A stretch of DNA of 38,172 nucleotides from Priapulus caudatus (taxonomy: Eukaryota; Priapulida; Priapulimorpha; Priapulimorphida; Priapulidae): the NCBI RefSeq assembly GCF_000485595.1, contig NW_014577455.1, forward strand, positions 184,767 to 222,938. Direction: 5' to 3'. Of the stretch, positions 15,635 through 24,300 are shown piece after piece. Every line of letters starts with the position of its first letter. The stretch's first letter is position 1. The position numbers were made by a program, and so were the translations under genes. Below the pieces are notes generated by a model that did not search any database, was not told the DNA's origin, and saw only the letters and a list, made by a program, of their open reading frames with translations.

Positions 15635-16198
15635 AGTGGTGGGATTCCAATAAATGTGATAGTAACGAGTTATCTAATATTTTATAATATTATATACATA
15701 CCAGGCCCGTAGTTGGCCTCGCCAAAAATGTCGACTGCAGAAATATGTAGGACCACCGCCAGTCGATAATATCAAGAGTGCCAGTTACGGTGTTGTGCCG
15801 CAGGCATGCCATGGGCTTAACGCCGCGATCGCGAAGCCGATACGCGGGGGGGGGGGGGGCGTGTGTCTGAGGGTATTTCCACCAACATTTTTTTAATTTA
15901 GAGCTAGAAATCGGCATCTTCCTGCCATTTTCAGCTAGTTGAAAGCAACAAAATTCTCTAAGTCATTTTTAAAGGGTCAATTTTGAATTTTCAAAGAAGA
16001 ATGTAGCTAAAGCCTGATGTTTATACTAAAAGTATATAAAATATATATTACGAGTATGATAACTAATAAAACATTGTTTACAAAATTGTATATACTATCA
16101 GTAAATAATTATGAAAAATAATATAGTTTTTAATATTTCCGTTCCAGTGCATCGTACTTCAGAATACGTTGAAGCCGGGCCGTGAAGGCATGCATGCA
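15635..16198. other. Unassigned intergenic DNA with poly-G run
   Basis: Includes a 14-base G run at 15846-15859 and AT-rich sequence at 16010-16140. No gene seen. Confidence 0.5.
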
Positions 16199-16275
16199 AC
16201 GTGTGTGTGTTTGTGTGTGTGAGTGCGTGCGTACGTGCGTGCGTGTGTGTGTGTGCGTGTCCGTATGCGTGCGTT
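16199..16275. repeat. GT / GTGC microsatellite
   Basis: Alternating GT with GTGC interruptions. Confidence 0.9.
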
Positions 16276-16384
16276 CATCTCTCTCCGGGTCATGTTTTTC
16301 TCTCCTCTACATAATACAACAATTATTGGTTCAAGTGCTACAGCATAGATTTCAAAGCAAATCACTGTTCCCCCCACAGTTCCT

Positions 16385-16530
16385 GAGACCCCCTCTTTTA
16401 AACGTGTCCAGTTTCATAGCATTGAATTTCAACGAAATCCTAGCTAGTTCCGGAGACCCCCTCTTTTAAACGTGTCCAGTTTCATAGCATTGAATTTCAA
16501 CGAAATCCTAGTTCCGGAGACCCCCATTTT
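16385..16530. repeat. Tandem duplication, about 66-bp unit
   Basis: GAGACCCCCTCTTTTAAACG starts at 16385 and again at 16453 (68-bp period), followed by near-identical sequence; a third truncated start GAGACCCCCATTTTTG is at 16517. The following 400 bp (GGGGGGTCCGGCATGCCCC near 16631) also looks like an old dispersed repeat. Confidence 0.85.
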
Positions 16531-17160
16531 TGAACATAGCCCAGAGATGCTAACACATATTTGGAGCAATCTGTAGTTTCTGGCCATCAAATTAGTAGTT
16601 AGAGGGTCACATAATGACCCGAGTTTGCTAGGGGGGTCCGGCATGCCCCCCGGAAAAATGTTTGATTCTGAGATGCAATTTCCTGCATTCTGAGGGTCAA
16701 AAATGACAAAAATTGACAACAACAAAAATATTTCCGATCACAATGAAATTCGTAGTTTCATACAAACTGGTCGTAATGGTGCAAAAGGAATAGAAATTCG
16801 TATAAAATACGGATAAATCGTAGTGGTTGGCATCTCTGATAGCCGGTTCCAGAGCATCCCACATTCAACAAACATTAGTTCCATAGACCCCCATTTTCAG
16901 GTCCGAGTTAGTTCCAGAGCCTCCCCCCCCATTTTTGACTTCGCAGTGGCACATACCTACCATAATGTGGGGTGAGTGCCCCCTCCCCAGGGTTTCATCT
17001 CCTTGGTATACGTTGCTCCTTGGTTCCCTGCACAATTTTTTTTTGTCAAAATAGTGCCACGGCAGTGCCGTGCTGCCGTGGCGGCCATTACGGCCCTGCA
17101 TACTTACACATTACTTATAACAGTTATGAGAGATTTTGGCTCATGAATAAGATAGAATAG
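16531..17160. repeat. Degenerate dispersed repeat region
   Basis: Phrases such as AGTTCCAGAGCCTCCCCCCC, TAGACCCCCATTTTCAGG and GGGGGGTCCGGCATGCC recall the tandem unit to the left and suggest decayed transposon sequence. No reverse transcriptase or transposase reading frame is left. Confidence 0.4.
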
Positions 17161-17322
17161 ATATAGTCTATATTATATATAGTTTAAAAAATACCATATT
17201 AACTCTTCACATCTTATTGCCACTTAAGGCCACCATATCTTCTGCTTCCCACAGCAATATATGCCAGGTTTAATAGAAGATACAGGATTGGGACGGCTGT
17301 ATGCATTGCACATAAGTATTAT

Positions 17323-17365
17323 CAGGAGTAAGATAATATAGAAGATCTATATTATCTTACTCCTG
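17323..17365. mobile_element. 43-bp palindrome with perfect 7-bp duplication
   Basis: Perfect 20-bp arms (CAGGAGTAAGATAATATAGA and complement) around a 3-bp loop, flanked by GTATTAT on both sides (17316-17322 and 17366-17372). Same family as 8398 and 21725. Confidence 0.8.
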
Positions 17366-17697
17366 GTATTATAACAGTGTTAGGGAGCACGATTTACAGG
17401 CATTCCCAGTGCTATCTGGTTCGGTAAGCTTTTGGCACAATCAGTAGTGATTGCACGTCTGCAAAGAAAGGATAACAACTTTAAATATAAATGTACATAT
17501 CACACAATAATAGTCATTGTAAAATTTGTGAATTGTAAATTTTACTTCTAATAATTTGAAATTACATTAGTGAGCTTGTTTCTGTAGTAATCAGTGTGAC
17601 TACTGACTACCACATGTTCTCACACTGTGCTTAAACGTGCACATGCCTATAGTCTGTATAGATTCTCAACCTTGTTTCACTTTACAACAAAGAATGA
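17366..17697. other. 3' flank of the CULT gene
   Basis: Presumably the 3' UTR of the minus-strand gene. I see no AATAAA on the minus strand here; the nearest variant, ATTAAA, is at 17269-17274 on the minus strand, left of the hairpin element, so the hairpin could be transcribed. Confidence 0.35.
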
Positions 17698-17836
17698 CTA
17701 CATAGCATGGTTTAGAACATACGCTATGCAATTAAAATTATGAAACCTACAGTCTTTGTGCAAAAGGTCAGCCAGAATAAGCCCATAAAAGACATATTTC
17801 TTGCTGTGATGGTCCTCTGTACCCTTTTCAAACGAC
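17698..17836 (-). CDS. CULT gene exon 4 (terminal)
   Basis: Acceptor TTTTTTCATTTAAG, 139 nt to TAG. It reads SFEKGTEDHHSKKYVFYGLI and then a short tail with two further cysteines (C157, C164) outside the zinc site, which could form a disulfide in a secreted protein. Confidence 0.9.
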
Positions 17837-19899
17837 CTTAAATGAAAAAAAGTATTATTAACACCAACCAGTTCAACCCTGATAAACAATTTCAAAAGAC
17901 ACATGCGTGTGCGCAGCCATTTTGTTGTTAAAACCCAGGACGATAGGCACTGCAGATAAAAGCTGAAGGTCTGATTTCTGCAAGAATATCTTACCATCCG
18001 AGGTGTTGGCCACAGCGAGGACATACTGTTATCCGCCATGCATAACTTGGAAACCACGATGCATCGTAAACAGCTACGCCATGCCTGTACACGTCGGCCT
18101 GTTTCACTGTGATCAACTCGAATCTATTCTCTGTAAAAGAAGATTTCTTTTAGTCATTTTTGGTAAGATTTTGTTTTTGTGTGTTGCGAGTTGTTTTAGT
18201 TATGAGTTGTTCAGTCATTTGTTTAGTTCATTTAAAACATTCCTATTTATATTTGATTAAAAAACTGTAAAGAGAGATTCCTGTAACAAACTCAGAGCGT
18301 TTACCGGCAAATTTGTTTATTGTATGTGATTTTGGTTATTAAACAAAGCAAAGGTGATCATATAGCATCTCAGAAAACTTCATATGATAAACACGTGGCG
18401 TGTCCTTACCGTGTGCATTCTGGAACAACTGTATCAAGGTATCATCATGTCCAAGTATAGTGTCGTTACGATGTGAGAGCGCCAATGGACTCTTGTTGCT
18501 GTACAGATGTTCGGCAGATGTCACTTTGTGACCGCACCTTCTGCACAGCAACTCCTCTGCAATTACAATTGAATATGTTTACTGGTTCGAAAGAAATGTT
18601 TGATATCGGCACGATTCATCTAAAGACGAGCAGTAGTATCAGTATCTTGCTACTTTACTTTGTTTCGTATTGTTTTCATCTATATGCTTAATTGTTACAT
18701 GGCATTTCATTGCAAATCGTGTTGCTATGAATAAATACCACTTATTATGATTATATAAATAAAAGTCCTATTGCATACTGGTTTGAGTGATTTCCTGGTG
18801 CATTATTGATTAATTTTAGCAATGTATTGTATACACAGAAGCAAACTCTATTTATAGAATCACGGATTAGAGATAGCTGATTTGGAGACTAACCATTCAT
18901 TTAACCCTCCTTCACGGACCATTAAATATTAAAATTATTTTGCATGAGTATGAAATACGATACTAGGGCCCAGCTTTTGAACTTATACCTATCAGTATCC
19001 TACATATATACTGCTGACACAAATTCTTTACCGTACTGTGTCTAGACAACTCAAATCATCACAAATGCGTGTTGTATTTTATTCGCTGCGGCTATATGCC
19101 CAGCAGCCGGGAACGGTCTTTGATTTCCTAAATGCCCGGCAGTTCCTAACCCTAGCGCTAACCCTTGTTTACTTGAGATAACGCTGAAATTTAAAAACTG
19201 CCAGGCATTTAGGAAATCGAAGACCGTGCCAGGCAGCCATCAGATATATGCCGGCTGCCGGGCATACAGCCACTCTGTATTTTATTGGCTTTATAGTTAA
19301 TTTGCACAACTTGAAAACGAATTACTGAAGATTGGTGAGAGTAAAATATAACTATTATACTAGCTCTAGTACTATAGCCTGCTTACATTAACTGCCGCTG
19401 GCTAGTTTCAGCGGCAGCGGCAGCAGCCAGCGGCAGTTAATGTAAGCGGGCTATAGTACTAGAGCTACTAGTACTATTTTACCAAATAAATTGTTCCCTG
19501 AAAAAAATGTCTATATAGTATATTAGTAGTATAATTTAACACTATATCATATAGTATACTGATATAACCCGACCAGGCTGTGTGACTAACGTCAATATAC
19601 GTTGGTATTCTAAGTTCTAACCCTAGCAATACCGTTTCTTGGAGCTAATACTGATATAGTGATAGGTCCTACGTGTAAAGACTATCCGCAATCAAAATTG
19701 AATCAACAGAACCATCATCATGGCATGTATGATGTATGATGTAAACAAACATGTTACATATACAATTCACAGCTATAAGGCTTGTTATTTATAAATTACC
19801 ATCTTCAATGTCACCGGTTTGACCAACAGCAACCTTACATGAATACAGCAACAATATTAACAACGTTGCAAACGTATGAGAAATAAAATCACTATACAT
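17698..19899 (-). CDS. Secreted CULT-domain protein (cereblon-type thalidomide-binding fold)
   Basis: Minus-strand join of 19899-19800, 18556-18410, 18130-17995 and 17836-17698: 522 nt, 173 residues. Residues 1 to about 26 form a signal peptide (hydrophobic core FATLLILLLY). Residues 37-150 form a CULT domain, the beta-tent fold that binds thalidomide in cereblon. Zinc ligands are C38, C41, C119 and C122. The aromatic cage is W108, W114 and W128, with spacings of 6 and 14 as in human cereblon (W380, W386, W400). SPLALS, NDTILG, SWFPSYAW and CPRCGQHLGW are recognisable. There is no Lon-like domain and no DDB1-binding region, so it is not cereblon itself but resembles the described secreted single-domain eukaryotic group. 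The natural ligand is unknown. Intron phases are 1, 1, 2 and all fit; the gene is head-to-head with the ZNF395-like gene. Confidence 0.88.
17995..18130 (-). CDS. CULT gene exon 3
   Basis: Acceptor TCTTCTTTTACAG and donor GGATG|GTAAGA, 136 nt, phases 1 and 2. It carries SWFPSYAW (two cage tryptophans) and the second knuckle CPRC; the third cage Trp codon is split across the donor. Confidence 0.93.
18410..18556 (-). CDS. CULT gene exon 2
   Basis: Acceptor TTGTAATTGCAG and donor CACG|GTAAGG, 147 nt, phases 1 and 1. It carries the first zinc knuckle CRRC (C38, C41) and the family motifs SPLALSHRNDTILG and LIQLFQN. Confidence 0.92.
19084..19277 (+). mobile_element. Telomere-motif foldback element, copy 1
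   Basis: 194 bp with long inverted arms (GGCTATATGCCCAGCAGCCG and ...GGCTGCCGGGCATACAGCC) around a loop with CCTAACCCTAGCGCTAACCC. It is flanked by TATTTTATT (19075-19083 and 19278-19286; 11 bp identical if TG is included). It lies in intron 1 of the CULT gene. An inverted second copy lies at 23202. The 9-bp duplication and short size suggest a non-autonomous hAT- or Mutator-like element (inference). Confidence 0.8.
19361..19467. mobile_element. 107-bp foldback with 43-bp arms
   Basis: Arms 19361-19403 and 19425-19467 start TAGCTCTAGTACTATAGCC and differ at one position; the loop is GC-rich (GCGGCAGCGG). No exact target duplication, though ACTATTATAC and ACTATTTTAC lie at similar distances on the two sides. 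In CULT intron 1. Confidence 0.7.
19568..19642 (+). repeat. Dispersed repeat, plus-oriented copy
   Basis: CCCGACCAGGCTGTGTGACT ... ACCGTTTCTTGG, with CTAACCCTAG inside. The same sequence occurs inverted at 22670-22753. Confidence 0.75.
19800..19899 (-). CDS. CULT gene exon 1 (signal peptide)
   Basis: ATG at 19899 and donor GATG|GTAATT, 100 nt, ending in phase 1. It encodes MYSDF, a 12-residue hydrophobic core, and KVAVGQTGDIED. An earlier donor-like ATTCAT|GTAAGG was rejected because it would create a TAG at the junction with exon 2; the chosen donor gives GAG (Glu). The signal peptide plus phase match support this assignment, but the start lacks homology proof. Confidence 0.72.
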
Positions 19900-20884
19900 T
19901 GTGATTGTGAAAATACAACATGGGTGCTGACATATTGAATTTACAACCCATCGTATCGTATCATATCGGAAAAGTGCAAATGGATCAATTGCGTTTTATC
20001 GCATTACAGAGCATATATGCACATGAAACATGACTATATTTACAGAATCATAAACAATAAATATAATAACTGATAGATTATTACAAAATATTCATGTATG
20101 CTCATCCGATATTACAAGCTAATTTATTTAGAATATAAATCTAACGATACTAAACGATACATATCTTTTCGGCTGTTCCGTACTGTGAACATCTCCCATC
20201 TATTTCGGTACCTGAAAATACATTTGGTATGGTGAAAAGCAAAAATTGGCAGATGACGTACCTATATAGTATAAAATAAGACGTTTTAGAAAATATCTAT
20301 GCGATCGGTCTCTAATGTACGTTATTTCTAACGACAGTAAGGTGGTAACCTAAATATGGCGATGAAATAGGTCAAGGGAGGGCCAGTGGTAAAAGTTATA
20401 GACGTAAACACATTTACTGTTCGCGTTTAGACGTTGATTGCAACTATATTTCGTATAAATTCGCCATTTTATGAAAACGTGCTATAAGAATACAAGATGG
20501 GCTATATCTGAATTGTAAATTTTTTGAAATAATCGCACATTTTACTATGTAAATTTGGCTCTGAAAATGTATGGCAGGGCTATGGAACAGCTGATATCAG
20601 CCACGCCTCATGATGTCACAACGTTCTACCCAATGGTAAACCGCTTCGTATCGCTGCCAACCATTTAACTTCATTGTTGTTGTCACGTGACTATTGTTTA
20701 CTTCTGAAACGTACGCCCCCTTGGCAGCATAACCAGAGACCGGTAGGGAAACCCTTACGTTATTTGACCGACTGCCAAAAATACAGTACGATATTCTACA
20801 TCTACTGCAGTATTCGTGAGTATTATATCAACGCACATGTTGCAAGATAACTATATTAGCGTCTACAGTTAGAAATAGGCGAGA
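19900..20884. promoter_or_regulatory. Divergent intergenic / promoter region
   Basis: About 985 bp between the start codons of two head-to-head genes. AT-rich on the left, with short CpG-containing stretches at 20620-20760. No TATA box assigned to either gene. TAG at 20876-20878 is in frame just before the ZNF395-like ATG. Confidence 0.5.
20682..20691. promoter_or_regulatory. GTCACGTGAC palindromic E-box
   Basis: Exact match to the CLEAR-type E-box bound by TFEB/MITF-family and USF factors, 194 bp before the ZNF395-like start codon and about 780 bp from the CULT gene start. It is placed for a shared divergent promoter. Motif only. Confidence 0.4.
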
Positions 20885-21393
20885 ATGTCGTCAGGAAAAA
20901 GACTAGCGAAACGATCTATCATAGGCGCTCGCGTATGTTGCCCTCATCCCAGTCAAGATGGCTACTTTTTCCCGTGTGCGATACAAGCAACCAGAACCGG
21001 CCATTCCGGACAGAACAGATACAGTGTCAAGTTTGTCGACGGAACAGTTGCAGAAGTTAAGGAAACGGAGCTGATCGGACAAGGTTTCAGAAGTATTGCT
21101 TCTATCGGGCTGAAGAAAGGTCAAAAGGTCTACATCACCCTGTCGGGTAAAGAGGTTCAGGGGATCGTCATCTCACACCAAATGAATGATGAGGTACTGG
21201 TGGCTGTCAGCGGACAGGAACACCCGGTTCTGCATGTCAGCAGGAGGATACAAGAGGTCAGACTGACGGAGAGTCGAAAATCGGCAAGACTTGCAGACCA
21301 CGATACTGACTACGTTAAACTGGCTAACATTCACGCTCACACACAGAAGCGAGCCGTTTCAGGCGTCATAGATGTGCCATCTTCTAATCCAAG
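20885..21393 (+). CDS. ZNF395-like: ZNF395-like exon 1
   Basis: ATG to donor CCAAG|GTATGT, 509 nt, ends in phase 2. Encodes [18 protein letters not shown] and a conserved block [17 protein letters not shown]. Confidence 0.92.
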
Positions 21394-24300
21394 GTATGTA
21401 TACATGTGACAGCTGGGGGTACATATGAACATCGAGCTATAATATATGTGTAAGTGAACATGAAATATGTATTCAACATTTTCATGAGAAAACACGTGCA
21501 TATAATTGCGCACAAATGAACAAGTACAGGCACACTCAGACACACTCGTTTGTGGATTCCTACAGGAAGAGAACAAGTGCCAGTTTAAGTGAAGATGTGG
21601 AGGCAATGGATGAACAAATTGCGGCCATGGCCCTTACTAGTCTGTCGTGCAGCCCCGTTCCGTCCCACATCACGCGATTACAAGGTAAGAAATTGATATT
21701 TTCGAAAATTTATCTTATATATTACAGGAGTGTAGTAATATATATCTATATTATGACACTCCTGATGTTTATACGTTATATAAATCACACGAGTTGTTGC
21801 ATCTAACATAATAGCTATATGGTGTGTGAGCCGGTATAACTACCAGTTTTCATTGTAACTGTCAAGTACCGCTTCTAAACACAGGCGGTCTGTGTCCGAA
21901 CGGTATTAATCGTATAATGACAGTATGCCCAGGCATTGAACGCATTTTACATGCCCTGGATACGGCCGATGTTGATAGGCTGTGGGGAGCCTGCATGTAC
22001 GGCCGCTGTTGCTATGCCCATAGCGATCTGTAGTAGGCCACGACGTGCGCATGCGCAGATGTCACCCAGCTGCCCCGTGCATGCCCCTCCTCTAATTACT
22101 CTTCGCGATCAGCTGGCCTTTGTGGCGTGCCTAAATCCTTGACAAGCGGCCCCAGGCATAGTACTTGCGTGAGCGGCTGAGCGCTGGCAGCCGCACCAGG
22201 AAGTGGATTTTTCACCACGAACGTGTATGCGCATGAGCGTAGTAGGTCGGTACATGGTCGATAGTGCTATCGTCAATCGGTAATGATGGTGCTGACGTGC
22301 TTTCGATACAGATGGGGTAAGTTATAATTGCCACAGTGCAATTAGTGGTGATTGCTTTCTAACGGAATGAAGATTTCTACTTAACTCGGTGAATTTACTG
22401 CATGGTTTAGTTCGTCGTGTTTATCGTTGAACATCCCTTCAACATTCGTACTGGCATAGCAAACAGCTGTAGTTCACATCAGTTTCTACGTTTGTAAAGT
22501 ACGTTATTAGAAAGTAATAAAATCCGGTTATGTAACCCTGCGCATAAACACGTTTACGCAGGGATACGTGAACAAGTTATAAGAAGAAAGTCAAGAAACT
22601 TATATAATAGGAAGTATTATTGTACAGTAACAACTATGCCAATCTCTGCACACTTGGTTTACTGTAGGTCCAAGAAACGGTCTTTACTAGGGTTAGAAGA
22701 CTGTGTATATTGTAGACTGTGTATATTGACGTTAGTCACACAGCCTGGTCGGGCTAGGTTTACTGTAGCTCTACATTATGTTGCGACTTAAACATTATTA
22801 CACGATCTCTTGTGCCAAATCCGACGTTCACAACTGTGATGCGTTCATTGAGTGAGTGGAGTTAGCTCAAGGGAGCACGGCTATTTCAAGCCTATTTGTG
22901 GCCACTGTAAATACGCCAGTGCGTCGATATGTACGCAGTCACAGCTAGAGCGAGGTCGCCCGTGAGTCATATCACCGCGCACGCGCTCGTAGTGAACTCT
23001 ACGTGACCTGTGTTTACATTCCGCTATCATGCGCTGCCAAGCAGCACTATACAACCCGCGTCCGTGCAGAAATTAATATTCATGCATGTACGTATTTATA
23101 GTAAGCATAGATATGAACAAATATGTGTTTGTATATATGTCTATGATGTAAGTAAGCATGGGGTGGTGCACAGGCACTTGGAGCGTCTCAATAAAAAAAT
23201 ACAGAGTGCATGGCTATAATATGCCCGGCAGCCGGCATATATCTGACGGCTGCCGAGCACGGTCTTCGATCGATTTCCTAAATGCCCGGCAGTTTTTAAT
23301 TTTTCAGCGTTATCTCAAGTAAACAAGGGTTAGGGTTAGGGTTAGGAACTGCCGGGCATTTGAAATCGAAGACCGTGCCCGGCTGCCGGGCATATAGCCA
23401 CAGCGAAAAAAATAATGGTAAATAAACACGAAATGTATTTACTACCAAAGTCTTAATGGTTCTCTACTCTATTTCGCCTATTATAATTTATTGCCGATAA
23501 TTACCCGTAAATGCCGGTCAAATGCTCATCTGCAACACACAAGTAAGCCGCACACACGCCCTGCATGTGCACAAACAACATGAATAAGATGGTTATAAAA
23601 TCGGTTCCAAGTGCCACTGATAGGGGTAATGTCTCCCTGGGTACTACCGGAACGTACCCTGGTAACTATCTGATATGGTTAGGGTTAGGGTGTAGGCGTA
23701 GGCGACTCCCTAGACTCGTTAGTGGAGTAGGCGAGGTACGGTCCGGCATATTAGATAGTACCAGGGTACGTTCTGGTATACCGGACCGTACCCAGGGTAC
23801 GTTCCGGCAGTACTCAGGGCCTGACTCAGGGAGACATATAGACCCTGGCAGCCCAAGTGCCTGTGGGGTGGTGGCTGCTTGGCGTCATGCTGATGCTGTA
23901 AAATGTGCTATTTTATATGGGGCTATATATGCAATCCCGAATACGGAGTAAAATAGTAAGTGGCTGTTAGGACATAATAATACCTTATTACCACACTCAT
24001 GACACTATATTTATATGGCTGCCACGGTGCCACCTATGTATTGCTGAACCCTATATTGACGTAATTAAGTAAGTTATAGTTCTATGCCATTTATACGAAA
24101 ACACGACGTTTTATGTACACACATCAATAATTAATTATTTATTTTAATGATTGATTTAATTGTTCAGTATTAATAATCTATCCGGATTCCATTGACAGAA
24201 GTAGAGATGTGGGCCGCTGGAAGCGAAGGTGGTCACTCGTCAAGTTACTCAAGTTGGGACACTGATGGCAGTTGGAAAAGCAGCCCATCCCCACCCTCCC

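Larger units (their letters stand above)
21685..24198. other. ZNF395-like: ZNF395-like intron 2
   Basis: 2.5 kb intron with no further coding exon seen. It holds a CAGGAGT palindrome, an inverted dispersed repeat (22670), and two telomere-motif foldback elements (23202 and 23631). A short hairpin with arms CCCTGCG/CGCAGGG is at 22536-22563. Confidence 0.7.

Noticed and set aside
19819-19830. Alternative donor ATTCAT|GTAAGG for CULT exon 1
   Set aside because: Joining it to exon 2 would form a TAG codon at the junction.
20160-20215. Possible minus-strand exon after TGTATTTTCAG
   Set aside because: It opens into YRNRWEMFTV, but it lies outside the CULT gene model, which already closes with a signal-peptide exon, and no family match is apparent.
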